A stretch of DNA of 11,613 bases from the NCBI GenBank assembly GCA_964400105.1, contig CAYNTG010000078.1:1-11613 (forward strand), written 5' to 3'. The translations under genes were made by a program, and so were the position numbers. Positions 1 through 8,713 of this stretch are shown piece after piece. The notes under the pieces are model-generated. The model saw nothing but the letters and a program-made list of their open reading frames with translations. It had not been told where the DNA came from and ran no database searches. This DNA comes from CAYNTG01 sp964400105. GTDB taxonomy: Bacteria > UBP14 > UBA6098. Every line of letters begins with the position of its first letter. Position 1 is the stretch's first letter.

Positions 1-575
1 ATTTTAAGAAGATCGGCAACGGTCGAAATCCTGCCTTGTGCCTTGAGAGAGTGTGTCATTTTGATGAAAAGAGTTGCCGTTAGACGTGCATCGTCGAGGG
101 CGTTATGGTGCCCTCTCGGTCGTTCGAGATCGAATTTTCTCAACAATTCATCGAGGCTTATCCTTCCATCGCCCGGCCAGATCGCTCCGGCGAGGTTCGA
201 TGTATCTACCAGCGGGCGTTTTGGCGGCATTATTCCGATTCTCATCGCTTTGTGCCGAAGAAAAGATAGGTCGCACTCTATATTGTGTCCGACCACGATT
301 CGGTTATTAAACATTTGAACCAGCTCCGGCAGCACCTCTTGAGCATTCGGCGCTCCGGCGAGTTCGCGTCCGCGAAGGCCGTGCACGGCTTTTGTGGACG
401 CGGGCACAGATCGTTTCGGCTCGATCTCGGAATAGAATCCCGGATCGATACCGATATTAAATCCGGTAACGGGTATTGCCGCGACCTCGACGATCTCATC
501 GGTTTCGGGGTCGAGTCCGGTCATCTCGAAATCGATGACCAGGAATTTTGCCTTATCTATCGTCATGCTCGGCAT
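1..575 (-). CDS. DEDDh-family 3'-5' exonuclease (partial, C-terminus cut by window edge)
   Basis: Reading leftward from 575 gives 191 codons with no stop before the edge. The product is a DnaQ-like (DNA polymerase III epsilon / RNase T class) exonuclease, a two-metal enzyme that removes nucleotides from 3' ends. The motifs are visible in order: Exo I FLVIDFEMTG (Asp15, Glu17), Exo II VVGHNIECDLSFL (Asp102) and Exo III HHNALDDA (His157, Asp162). All five catalytic residues of the DEDDh class are therefore present. The ATG at 575-573 abuts the alaS stop TAA (578-576) with no gap. A second in-frame ATG lies at 566-564; the first has slightly better upstream purines (GCAGG). The abutting layout implies co-transcription and probably translational coupling with alaS. 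Exact role (proofreading subunit, stand-alone repair nuclease or RNA trimming) cannot be decided; no polymerase or GIY-YIG domain is seen in the part present. Confidence 0.88.
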   Translation of the reverse strand, partial: MPSMTIDKAKFLVIDFEMTGLDPETDEIVEVAAIPVTGFNIGIDPGFYSEIEPKRSVPASTKAVHGLRGRELAGAPNAQEVLPELVQMFNNRIVVGHNIECDLSFLRHKAMRIGIMPPKRPLVDTSNLAGAIWPGDGRISLDELLRKFDLERPRGHHNALDDARLTATLFIKMTHSLKAQGRISTVADLLK

Positions 576-3176
576 TTAGCCTGCCGCGAAATCATTCTGA
601 AGTTTGTTTTTGACCCAGCTTATCGCCTCATCGACAAGGAACATATCCCTCGCGCCGCCCTGCGCGAAATCCGGCCTTCCGCCGCCGCTTCCGCCCATCA
701 CACCCGCTGCACCCTTGACGATATCCCCTGCATATATCCCTCGTTCTATAAGATTGTTTGTCACTCCCGCGACGATAGCGACCTTATCTTCGATCCCGGC
801 GATCAGGAACACGACACCTGTTTCGAGGCGATGTTTCATCTCATCGACGAGTTCTGCGAGCTGGTCACGGCCGGAGACCTCGATCTTTTCGGCGATGAAT
901 CTTCCGGTGGGGCATTCGACTGTTTTTAGGATCAGCGAATCGGCGGTGTCGCCGGTCTTTTCGCGTTCGAGGCCGGAGATAATGCTTTCCATGCGCTTTC
1001 CCTCGGCGATTAGCGAGCGCGCTTTGTCGATCAGGTCGCCGGACTGCCCGGCTTTGAGGATAATGCCAAGCTCGGTCATATCGTCGCGGACGGAGTTTGC
1101 CCAATCGATAATCGACGAGCCGGTTATCGCCTCGATTCGGCGAAGTCCGCTTCCGACGGAGCTTTCCGAGCGAATAAGAAGTGCGCCAATCTCGCCCGTT
1201 CTGGAGAGATGGGTTCCGCCGCAAAGCTCGCGCGAGAAAGGCTCGACGGAGATCATGCGAACCCGTTCGCCGTATTTTTCGCCGAAGAGTGCCATCGCGC
1301 CGCTATCGAGGGCGTCGCGGTAGGCCATCGTGCGCGACGAGACCGCGATGTCGGCCATCGCTATCTCATTGACGATGCGCTCGATCTTGCGAAGCTGAAT
1401 CGGTGTCGGAGCCTCGAAATGGGTATAGTCGAAACGCAGGCGATCGGGGGTCACGAGCGAACCGGATTGGTGAACGTGCTCGCCGATGACCTTCCGCAAC
1501 GCAAAGTGCAGAAGATGTGTGGCCGTATGATTTCGGCGGATCGCGTTTCGCCGGTCGGTGTCGATCTTTGCGAATACCTCGCTCGATTTGCCGATCGCGC
1601 CATCAACCTTGCCGATATGGACGATGCTGTCGGCATCTTTAACCGTATCCTCGACTATCATCGTCCAGCCGTCGCCGTCGATAATTCCTTTGTCGCCGAT
1701 CTGTCCGCCGGATTCGGCGTAAAAAGGCGTCCGGTCGAGGACGAGGCGCAACCTTCCGTCGGCGGCCTTCTGGTATCTTCGAACAGAGGCGTTAAGCTCC
1801 GTTTTTTCATATCCGAGGAATTCCGAATCGTCGCCTTCGGTCATCTCTACCCAGTCGCCGATGCCGACCTCCTGTGCAACGTCGAAAAGGGATGCCTGAC
1901 GCGCGCGACTGCGCTGTATTTCCATCTCCTTTTTGAAACCCCTGTGATCGACGATCAGTCCCTGCCCGGAGGCCATAAGCTCCGTGAGGTCTATCGGGAA
2001 ACCATAAGTGTCGTATAATTTGAAAGCATCGCATCCCCAGATCGTGCGGTCGCTATTTGCGATAGCCTTTTCGGCGATGTTCTGGAAAAGCTCGATTCCA
2101 ACGTCGAGTGTTTGGGCGAATCGTTCCTCCTCCGATTTTATCGCTCGAACGATATGTTGGTTTTTCGAGACCAATTCGGGATAGACATCGCCCATTTTGT
2201 CGGTGAGCGGCGCGACCAGTTCGTTAAGGATCGGCTCGTGGTATCCGAGTTTTCTGGAGAACATTGCGGCGCGGCGAAGGATTCTTCGAAGGACATATCC
2301 GCGTCCCTCGTTTCCGGGAAGCGCGCCGTCGGCTATTGCGAATGCGAGAGCGCGTATATGGTCGGCGATAACTCTAATCGGTGTGCGATGTTCGGGGTTT
2401 TCGATATCGGCGCCGGTTATCTCCTCGATCTTATCGATAATCGGCGCGAATAGGTCTGTGTCGTAGTTGTTCTTTGCCCCCTGCAAAATCGCGACGACGC
2501 GCTCCAGGCCGAGACCTGTATCGACGTGCTGTTTTGGGAGCGGAGCGACCGCGCCGGATTCGTCCTTGTAAAACTGCATGAAAACGAGGTTCCATATCTC
2601 GATGAACCTTCCGCCGGGGTCGTTCGGCCTTTCGCCGTCACCAAAACCGAGATCGTAATGGATCTCGCTGCATGGCCCGCACGGTCCGACCTCGGCCATC
2701 TCCCAGAAATTGTCCTTTTCGTCGAATCGAATGACCCTGTCGGATGGCAGGATTTTTCTCCAGATCCGTTCGGCCTCGTCGTCTTCGCGAAAGACCGAGG
2801 CCCAAATCCTCTCCGGATCGAGGCCGTATCCCCCGGTGATCAATTCCCACGCCATCTCGATAGCCTCGCGCTTGAAATAGTCCCCGAAAGACCAATTCCC
2901 CATCATCTCGAAGAATGTATGATGGCTTCCGTCGCGTCCGACATCCTCGAGGTCGTTGTGTTTGCCGGAGACCCTCATGCATTTTTGCGCGGATGTCGCA
3001 CGCTGGTATGGCGGTTTCGATTTATCGAGAAAATAGTCCTTGAATTGATTCATGCCGGCGTTGGCGAATAGCAGCGTGGGATCGCCTATCGGCACGAGCG
3101 GGCTTGACGGCACTATCGAATGGTCGTTATTCTCGAAAAATTCGAGGAATTTTTGCCTTATTTCCTTGCTGTCCAA
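576..3176 (-). CDS. alaS: Alanyl-tRNA synthetase
   Basis: This 866-residue protein charges tRNA-Ala with alanine in the cytoplasm and hydrolyses mischarged Ser/Gly-tRNA-Ala. Its length is usual for bacterial AlaRS (about 875). The N-terminal class II catalytic core (about 1-240) shows NAGMNQFKDYFL, the GRDGSHHTFFEMMGNWSFGDYF stretch at about 80-101, and the GLGLER motif at 221-226. The tRNA-recognition region follows (about 250-450). The editing domain carries the zinc/active-site set HTATH (His550, His554) and CGGTH (Cys652, His656). The C-terminal DHHA1 domain ends with a glycine-rich block around 828-841 (GGSGGGRPDFAQGG). The start is TTG at 3176, because the next in-frame ATG (codon 42) would remove conserved N-terminal sequence. 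GGGG at 3188-3185 lies 8 nt upstream as ribosome binding site. The exonuclease gene follows directly; a good promoter lies at 3222-3250. Confidence 0.98.
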   Translation of the reverse strand: MDSKEIRQKFLEFFENNDHSIVPSSPLVPIGDPTLLFANAGMNQFKDYFLDKSKPPYQRATSAQKCMRVSGKHNDLEDVGRDGSHHTFFEMMGNWSFGDYFKREAIEMAWELITGGYGLDPERIWASVFREDDEAERIWRKILPSDRVIRFDEKDNFWEMAEVGPCGPCSEIHYDLGFGDGERPNDPGGRFIEIWNLVFMQFYKDESGAVAPLPKQHVDTGLGLERVVAILQGAKNNYDTDLFAPIIDKIEEITGADIENPEHRTPIRVIADHIRALAFAIADGALPGNEGRGYVLRRILRRAAMFSRKLGYHEPILNELVAPLTDKMGDVYPELVSKNQHIVRAIKSEEERFAQTLDVGIELFQNIAEKAIANSDRTIWGCDAFKLYDTYGFPIDLTELMASGQGLIVDHRGFKKEMEIQRSRARQASLFDVAQEVGIGDWVEMTEGDDSEFLGYEKTELNASVRRYQKAADGRLRLVLDRTPFYAESGGQIGDKGIIDGDGWTMIVEDTVKDADSIVHIGKVDGAIGKSSEVFAKIDTDRRNAIRRNHTATHLLHFALRKVIGEHVHQSGSLVTPDRLRFDYTHFEAPTPIQLRKIERIVNEIAMADIAVSSRTMAYRDALDSGAMALFGEKYGERVRMISVEPFSRELCGGTHLSRTGEIGALLIRSESSVGSGLRRIEAITGSSIIDWANSVRDDMTELGIILKAGQSGDLIDKARSLIAEGKRMESIISGLEREKTGDTADSLILKTVECPTGRFIAEKIEVSGRDQLAELVDEMKHRLETGVVFLIAGIEDKVAIVAGVTNNLIERGIYAGDIVKGAAGVMGGSGGGRPDFAQGGARDMFLVDEAISWVKNKLQNDFAAG

Positions 3177-3188
3177 TTTTTTTACCCC
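3177..3188 (-). promoter_or_regulatory. Ribosome binding site supporting the alaS TTG start
   Basis: On the minus strand GGGG (3188-3185) is followed by TAAAAAAA and then TTG. The 8-nt spacing suits a Shine-Dalgarno site and decides the TTG at 3176 as the start. Confidence 0.6.
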
Positions 3189-3221
3189 AAAGAGTTTTTA
3201 GGTTTTCTGTTTCAACCTATT

Positions 3222-3250
3222 AGTATATCGAATCTTTTCTTATAGGGCAA
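3222..3250 (-). promoter_or_regulatory. Sigma-70-type promoter for alaS and the exonuclease
   Basis: On the minus strand the -35 box TTGCCC (3250-3245) and the -10 box TATACT (3227-3222) are separated by exactly 17 nt. Transcription would begin near 3215, leaving a leader of about 40 nt before the alaS TTG. It lies downstream of the C25 peptidase stop, so alaS need not depend on read-through. Confidence 0.65.
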
Positions 3251-3290
3251 GCGCTAACACCGAAAAAATTGTCGGGTAATGGGATATAGT

Positions 3291-3312
3291 ATCCACATTG
3301 TGTGATATGGAT
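3291..3312 (-). repeat. Imperfect inverted repeat between the C25 gene and alaS
   Basis: Arms ATCCACAT (3291-3298) and ATATGGAT (3305-3312) pair over 8 bp around a 6-nt loop. As minus-strand RNA the single mismatch becomes a G-U wobble. It sits about 35 nt past the C25 stop and about 40 nt upstream of the alaS -35 box. No U-run follows directly, so it is not a classical terminator. It could stabilise the C25 mRNA end or bind a regulator, or be chance. Confidence 0.3.
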
Positions 3313-3346
3313 AATTGTGTTTCGATGCCGATATAATTCCCGCTTA

Positions 3347-6300
3347 TTATTTGGCGAGGACAATCTTGCCATCGAACGCCGTTTGGCCGGATGATATCCG
3401 GTAAAGGTATATCCCGCTTGACAGCTCGCCGTTCTCTCGCGTATCCCACAAGATCGTCGATTGTCCATCGACTATTTCGCTCCTTTTGTGAACGATCTTT
3501 CCGACGATGTCGTAGATCGCGATCTCGACATCGGCGGCGCATGGCGTCCGGATATCGAACGATACAACACCGTTGAATGGGTTCGGTCTCGCCGCGAGTA
3601 TCTCGAATTCCGCCGGAAGCTCTTTCTCTTTCACCGGCTCAGAGACGGAAAGGATAGCGACATAATTCGTCTGAATCTGGCCGGGCGCGAGGTTAAGCCC
3701 GTAATGGGTCGTGTCGGTGATATGCGGTGCGGAGAATGTCACGGTGAACGGCCCGGGGTCGGCGTGAAGCGTGAACCGGCCGTCCTCGTCGGTCGTATCG
3801 ACTCCGCCTCCGCCGGTAACAACGATATTCTCAGGGTTTCCGCTTATAACTACGGCTCTGCCCATAAGGATGCCGTGGTCGAAATCCGGGGCACGGAACC
3901 ATTCGACGAAGTTTTCAAGAATCCGCTTATTCGCGCCGGGATCGAGTAGCGCATTGTCGTATCTGAAGAACATATACCCCATCCGATGGACGCCTGCGCC
4001 CATGGAATCGGCATAATAGGAGGCGATACCCTTTATGGGGCTTCCCGTTTTCGTGAACAGCAGATGTGCGCTTCCCGACGGGGGGGTGACCATGTCGAAA
4101 TAGGCGGTCGATGTTCCCGGGTCCCGTGTCGAAATCTCTCGCGGAAGGGTTCCTGGGTTATGGGCGAGGATATATGCCTCCGGCGGCGAAACGACCAATT
4201 TCACGGATGTATCCGGGTCGTCGCCGCTGTAATTTGCTATCATAAGAAGCGAATCCGTAATGACGAGCGGCATGCTCGATGCCTCGATATATCTTCGCGC
4301 GAGGTCGCCGCCCTCGAATAATATCTTTATGCCGTTTCTGTGGCCCTCGAGAAGCCGCCATGCGCCCTCGATGTCGATCACCGATTCGGCGCTGTTTTCG
4401 CCGGTCGAGTAGATAACGAATTCGAACATTGCAAGCGAATCGAGCGTCGGAACATGGTCGATCTCTTCGACGGTCAAGCCGAACGATTCGATATGCGAGA
4501 CGAGGCTTTCCGCAGCGGCGACGGAACCGTTCGAAATCAGCAATATATTATACTCTACCGGGGTCATCGTGATATCGAATGTCGTCGGTGCGATGTTTAT
4601 CGGGCAATCCGCGAGGTAGTTTCGGTATCCCCTCGCGAAGGCGGCTATTTTGTAATCGAAATATGGAATCGCGCTAACGCTGTAATTGCCGGTAGCGCCG
4701 CTGGATGTTCTGCGAAGCTGTGTCCCGTTTGGGTGAAGCAGCACGATCTCCGCCTGGACAGATGCACCGGACGTGTCCGAAACGTTGCCGCTTAACGGGC
4801 TTGTTAAAGCCCTGGAAAGGCGGATATCGTAGTCGCCCTCCGAATGATGGACAAGCTCGAACATCGTAGGCTTCCAACCGAAGCCGTGGGGATATAAATC
4901 GTAAGTTGCGCATGGGACAAAATTGCCCGCGTAGAAGTTTCCGCTGAAATTTGTCAAGATGATATATGATGGGTCCTCGATCGACGTATCGGCGTCCTCT
5001 GGATATACGAAAATCTCGATATTCTCGGCATTGAAGCTCCCGGAAGAGTCCTTGACGGTTCCGTCGAGTCGGCCGTAGCAAACACGCGCGAGGACGATAG
5101 ATCTTCCGACGGCATATCCCTCTTTGGCGGTTTCGATAATGACATCGCATTCTGCGAATGGAACGATCTCGATCCTAAAAGTGTCGCCGGATGTAACATC
5201 TCCGCTGAATGTCTCGATTCCCTCGCCGAAGACTTTCCAGAAAAACGGACTTGACGGAAGATCGGCGCGGATATAGCCATCCACGCCGACTGCGAGCGAA
5301 TCGACGATCCTCACATCGGGCGAGGCGACCTCGATATCGGTCGGAATGAACTCCGCTCCGCCAACCACGACGATCTTGCTGTTGAAGATAATTCCACCTT
5401 CCGGTCGTTCCGCGACAACGCGGATATTCTCGGCATATGGCGGTGTTATGGGATAATCGACGACGCCGCTGGAGCCAACGACGATCGTGTCGTTCGCGGC
5501 GAAACCGGTGATATATATCTTCACGCCGGGGTATGGTGCATCGAGTATGTCGAGGACGTCGAAGTGGATCGTCGCTGGCATGAGGACATCGATGGTGTCC
5601 GGCGTCATTGTAATATGGCCGCCGAAAAGCACCGGTATCTTGCGGATCACCGGAACAGCGTTATGGTTTGTAACGCCGATAATAGCCGTGTCCGGCATGG
5701 TAATTGGAACGAAATCGAGGTGCGCACTTCCCGCCGCAACCGATCCCCGCGCGAGGATTTCGCCGCCAATGACGAGGCAAACCATCGCGCCATCGGTATC
5801 GCAGTCGATATCCAAGGCCGAGGTCCCGACGCTCATGTTCGACGGTGTGGCAACGCTCATCTCGACCGGAACATCGGTGAATATTCGCATGGCCGGATCG
5901 CCGAACCAGTGGAATATCTCGAACTCCAGTTTCGAGTGAGACCACATCTCCTCCATGTATAGCTTTCCCCATTCTAGTGCGGGGCTGCATCGGAAATCGG
6001 TTGGGTGAACCGGGGCGTGCGTAGCGTCGAGATCGCCCCAAATGCCATCGATAAAACCGAGCGCCATATAATCGTTTAGGCCGGAATAGCTCACCCTCGA
6101 AGACCCGATCAATCCAACCGCACCGCCGGGGGATTTCCTCTGGAAAGATTCACAAAAACACTCGCTGCCGTCGCCGGTGCCGTCAGATGCGGCATCGGTT
6201 TCGTTATCGAAATAACCGCTCAAGCAGTTGAAGCTCATGACCACCGGAAGCTTATGGCCGTTGGAGAGAACCTGAACATTCGTTTGGCTGAAACCAGGTT

Positions 6301-7762
6301 CACCCCATCCGCCCCGGTATCCGTGATCGCGATGGCTAAGCAAAAAAACGCCGTTATCGATGGCGTTAATTACATCGTAACTATTTGCATTCCATGTAAA
6401 GCCGCTCGAACGGAGCAGTTCGGTAGGGATCGGGGAACCGTCGCCGAACGAGCCGTTATTCCAATTCGTCGGATCGACGGTCGAATTGGCATAGTATAGC
6501 CGCGAAACGTAGCGTTCGTGCGAAAGAAGATGATCGCGAATTTCTTCCGATGTCTGAGCGAATCTCCGGTCGGCGTATCCGTTGCCGTCGCTGTCCTGAA
6601 AATATGTGGCACATGCTGCTTTGATATAAAAGGAATCGCCGAGTTCAAAGCTAACCTTCTCGTAATCGATCACCTTTCGGACGACATCCCACGCTTGCGA
6701 TTCGCTCTGCACAGACATCCGCCCGTAAAAGATATCCGGGTAATAATCCGGGCCATCGACGGTGGCGTAATAAAGGTCCGTTCCGGTGGGCGTGCCGTGG
6801 TATGGGTGATCGTCCGATGAGTATGTTGGCGGGATATTTTCCGCATCACCGATAATGAGCAGAAATTCGGGTGCGGGCGACCATGTGTCGTATGCCGTTT
6901 GGATATAGCTCTGAATGGACGACGAGCTTGTGCCGGTTTCCGATGTTGTTTTCACCTCGGTGTCGATTCCTGAGAGACGCCTCCAGTATGCGAGCGACTC
7001 CGCAGGCTCCGACATCGCAGGGGTGGTGATAATCAGCATCTCGGCACCGGAGGAGGAGGTCGGTCGAGGGCGGTTATTCGAACAAGCGATAACGTCGGGG
7101 TTTGCAAAGGCATTTTTATTAAAACGGGCGAAGGCCGGTGTCGCAAGCCTGCTGGGAACCGGGACCGGCGGGTTATGTTCGATTATCAATGTGAACCGAT
7201 ATGTTACCTCGATCGAGTTTTCCGATGGCAGATAGCGGATCGGGAAGATTCCGATGCGGCGACCCTCCGCGCCGTGGATTACTATCCGATTTCCCGCCGA
7301 GAAACGCTCTGCGGGATAGCTTTTCGAGGATGAATAGATTGTTTTATCTATTGAAATCGGCGGCGGAATCCATCCGTGGATATCCGGCGAAGGTGGTTGT
7401 GCGGGCATCGGCAACACATCTTCGATGCGGGTTGTTCGGATATTCTCGAATGTTGCGTGAACATCGCCCTCGCCACATGCCAAAAGGATGCTCAGAACCG
7501 GCAACTCCGGCGCGCCGATTTTCGATGTCCGCGCCAAACCTTCACAACTAATTGCATCGAAATCGTGCCCCTGAATCGATATATCCGATATATCGATTTG
7601 GCCGAGCCGGAACTCTATCTTCGTTCGCGTGGGTGTCGATTCCGAGATTCTCCACGAAACGGTTTCGTCGGCTCCGGGCAAATCTACTTCAGCGGCAAAA
7701 CATATCGAGGCCGCTATCGTAATCGCTGCAATTATGACAATATCGATCATTTTCCGGCGCAT
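3347..7762 (-). CDS. Secreted gingipain-like C25 cysteine peptidase with T9SS sorting domain
   Basis: About 1471 residues from the preferred ATG at 7762. Domains in order: signal peptide (1-23, basic MRRK then a hydrophobic stretch ending CFA); propeptide-like region (24-235); C25 catalytic domain (about 240-630) with the His in SHRDHG (His480) and the Cys in SFNCLSGYF (Cys513), closing with a FGDPAMRIF block typical of this family; Ig-like region (about 632-715); two carboxypeptidase-regulatory-like beta modules (about 898-1066); a glutamine-amidotransferase-like alpha/beta domain (about 1070-1292); a third beta module (about 1296-1371); and a sorting domain from about 1384 with PNPFN at 1393-1397 and SSGIYLYRI near the end. 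Known members are exported cysteine endopeptidases. PorU, the T9SS sortase-like C25 enzyme, is an alternative, but the long multi-module tail suggests a surface cargo protease. Tandem stops TAA TAA end the frame. The true substrate is not readable from sequence. Confidence 0.88.
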   Translation of the reverse strand: MRRKMIDIVIIAAITIAASICFAAEVDLPGADETVSWRISESTPTRTKIEFRLGQIDISDISIQGHDFDAISCEGLARTSKIGAPELPVLSILLACGEGDVHATFENIRTTRIEDVLPMPAQPPSPDIHGWIPPPISIDKTIYSSSKSYPAERFSAGNRIVIHGAEGRRIGIFPIRYLPSENSIEVTYRFTLIIEHNPPVPVPSRLATPAFARFNKNAFANPDVIACSNNRPRPTSSSGAEMLIITTPAMSEPAESLAYWRRLSGIDTEVKTTSETGTSSSSIQSYIQTAYDTWSPAPEFLLIIGDAENIPPTYSSDDHPYHGTPTGTDLYYATVDGPDYYPDIFYGRMSVQSESQAWDVVRKVIDYEKVSFELGDSFYIKAACATYFQDSDGNGYADRRFAQTSEEIRDHLLSHERYVSRLYYANSTVDPTNWNNGSFGDGSPIPTELLRSSGFTWNANSYDVINAIDNGVFLLSHRDHGYRGGWGEPGFSQTNVQVLSNGHKLPVVMSFNCLSGYFDNETDAASDGTGDGSECFCESFQRKSPGGAVGLIGSSRVSYSGLNDYMALGFIDGIWGDLDATHAPVHPTDFRCSPALEWGKLYMEEMWSHSKLEFEIFHWFGDPAMRIFTDVPVEMSVATPSNMSVGTSALDIDCDTDGAMVCLVIGGEILARGSVAAGSAHLDFVPITMPDTAIIGVTNHNAVPVIRKIPVLFGGHITMTPDTIDVLMPATIHFDVLDILDAPYPGVKIYITGFAANDTIVVGSSGVVDYPITPPYAENIRVVAERPEGGIIFNSKIVVVGGAEFIPTDIEVASPDVRIVDSLAVGVDGYIRADLPSSPFFWKVFGEGIETFSGDVTSGDTFRIEIVPFAECDVIIETAKEGYAVGRSIVLARVCYGRLDGTVKDSSGSFNAENIEIFVYPEDADTSIEDPSYIILTNFSGNFYAGNFVPCATYDLYPHGFGWKPTMFELVHHSEGDYDIRLSRALTSPLSGNVSDTSGASVQAEIVLLHPNGTQLRRTSSGATGNYSVSAIPYFDYKIAAFARGYRNYLADCPINIAPTTFDITMTPVEYNILLISNGSVAAAESLVSHIESFGLTVEEIDHVPTLDSLAMFEFVIYSTGENSAESVIDIEGAWRLLEGHRNGIKILFEGGDLARRYIEASSMPLVITDSLLMIANYSGDDPDTSVKLVVSPPEAYILAHNPGTLPREISTRDPGTSTAYFDMVTPPSGSAHLLFTKTGSPIKGIASYYADSMGAGVHRMGYMFFRYDNALLDPGANKRILENFVEWFRAPDFDHGILMGRAVVISGNPENIVVTGGGGVDTTDEDGRFTLHADPGPFTVTFSAPHITDTTHYGLNLAPGQIQTNYVAILSVSEPVKEKELPAEFEILAARPNPFNGVVSFDIRTPCAADVEIAIYDIVGKIVHKRSEIVDGQSTILWDTRENGELSSGIYLYRISSGQTAFDGKIVLAK

Positions 7763-7772
7763 AATATTCTCC
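7763..7772 (-). promoter_or_regulatory. Ribosome binding site selecting the start of the C25 peptidase
   Basis: GGAG (7772-7769) lies 6 nt before the ATG at 7762-7760. An earlier in-frame ATG at 7774-7772 overlaps this site and has only AU-rich sequence upstream. The later ATG also gives a standard signal peptide beginning MRRK. Confidence 0.65.
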
Positions 7773-7800
7773 ATTTGTTTTATCGGAAATGCTATAATTT

Positions 7801-7829
7801 AGGATAGAGAATTCATCGTTTTAATTCAA
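7801..7829 (-). promoter_or_regulatory. Putative promoter for the C25 peptidase
   Basis: On the minus strand TTGAAT (7829-7824), a 17-nt spacer and TATCCT (7806-7801) form a plausible sigma-70 promoter. The leader before the ATG at 7762 would be about 30 nt. The boxes are imperfect (TATCCT matches TATAAT at four of six positions). Confidence 0.4.
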
Positions 7830-7863
7830 TATAAATCGATTGGGAATTACGATATAAAAGGCT

Positions 7864-8042
7864 GACCGGTCGGCAATGCCATTTTGTCATTCCGGGCACG
7901 ACCCGGCGACCAAACTTGAATATAGCGCCCTTCGGGGTCGTCGCACAGACGTGCTTCCTTCGGTCGTAGGCGGCGACTTTCGCTTGAATCCCACCCCATC
8001 CGCGCTGTCACGATTTTTGCGGTTACTTCGTAAGCAAAAATC
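7864..8042. repeat. Hairpin-rich intergenic stretch without a gene
   Basis: No gene is supported between 7830 and 8130. Several inverted repeats are visible: GACCGGTC (7864-7871); CCGGG/CCCGG around a 5-nt loop (7892-7906), directly after TGTCATT; GTCGTCGC (7937-7944) against GCGGCGAC (7970-7977) with one mismatch; and a 13-bp stem at 8012-8042 (GATTTTTGC / GCAAAAATC with an inner TTAC-TTC-GTAA and a GG bulge). None is followed by a T-run on either strand, so these are not obvious terminators. The density of stems suggests remnants of palindromic intergenic repeats. Confidence 0.45.
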
Positions 8043-8132
8043 TCCGCACATCCCAACCCCATTCCCGCGCCAGCGCCCCAACCGTTGCGCTATTTTTAGA
8101 CATGCCGTATTTTTTTGAAAAGCCTTTTTAGT

Positions 8133-8160
8133 TTGACAAATACAAAGCGACACATTTTAT
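8133..8160 (+). promoter_or_regulatory. Putative rightward promoter in the intergenic region
   Basis: A consensus -35 TTGACA (8133-8138) is followed after 16 nt by TTTTAT (8155-8160). It faces right into an open stretch with no clear start codon, so it may be the surviving promoter of a decayed gene, or may drive an untranslated RNA. Confidence 0.35.
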
Positions 8161-8181
8161 TGTTAGCATAAACATAACAAT
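8159..8181 (+). promoter_or_regulatory. Operator-like inverted repeat overlapping the 8133 promoter
   Basis: ATTGTTA (8159-8165) and TAACAAT (8175-8181) form a perfect 7-bp inverted repeat with a 9-nt centre. Its position at and just downstream of the -10 box is typical of repressor operators. No cognate regulator is in the window. Confidence 0.35.
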
Positions 8182-8214
8182 CGAGCAAAATCAAGTAATC
8201 GTTAATCTCGACGA

Positions 8215-8229
8215 GTCGGCATGGCCGAC
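8215..8229. repeat. Short palindrome GTCGGC-ATG-GCCGAC, copy 1
   Basis: Perfect 6-bp arms around a 3-nt loop. The same arms recur at 8956-8970, and a partial copy (GTCGGCAATGCC) lies at 7869-7880. All three are in the same intergenic region. Confidence 0.5.
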
Positions 8230-8598
8230 AGGCGCCACGCGGCGCAGCGATGGCTTCGACCAGACTATTTTACCGGGTTATTACGATTGTTGTGGGTCTT
8301 CGCGGACCTCCCGTTGGTCGGTCGGATTTTCTTGGGAAAATTCTTCGACTACAAAAGCGAATCGCGAAGCGTTGAGCACGAACGCCTCCGGTGCTTGCCG
8401 GTTCGAAGCGAAGGGCATGACCGGCAGTGCGGGCGATATAGCGAGCGCATTTGCAAGCGGCAAATTGCAGACGGCGGATATCGGCGCAACCGACGGCACC
8501 GGAACTTCCGGCCCGATACGATGCCGCGTTGTTGTTGGCGCGGCACTCGGTGGCGAATTCGCTAGGGTTATTCTTGTCGATCCTCCAAGTGGCGATTC

Positions 8599-8655
8599 CG
8601 TAGGGGCCGGGTTTCCCGGCCCGAATGGCGGGAAGGCACAGGGGCCTTCCCCTAC
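8599..8655. repeat. CGTAGGGG double-hairpin palindromic element, intergenic copy 1
   Basis: The unit opens with CGTAGGGG and closes with CCCCTAC. Inside are two perfect hairpins: GGGCCGGG-TTT-CCCGGCCC (8604-8622) and GGGAAGGC-ACAGGG-GCCTTCCC (8630-8651), joined by a 7-nt linker. The outer ends are also complementary, so the whole can fold as a cruciform-like structure. It shares its ends and its GGG...CCC hairpin boundaries with the copies at 8714, 10467 and 10554, although the cores differ. Confidence 0.75.
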
Positions 8656-8713
8656 CAACGAATTTAACCGCCGACCTCGTGAAACGCGCGGCGATAGAGA
8701 TGCGGCGCAAATC

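Noticed and set aside
285..929. Plus-strand frame across the exonuclease/alaS junction
   Set aside because: It is antisense to two well-supported genes with intact catalytic motifs.
8072..8097. AGCGC ... GCGCT stem followed by ATTTTT, a possible rightward terminator
   Set aside because: Only 5 bp of stem with a 10-nt loop and a short T-run, and no plus-strand gene lies upstream of it in the window.
8221..8565. Plus-strand frame beginning MADRRHAAQRW
   Set aside because: Arg-rich with an erratic composition typical of an out-of-frame reading; its start lies inside the GTCGGC palindrome and lacks a good ribosome binding site.
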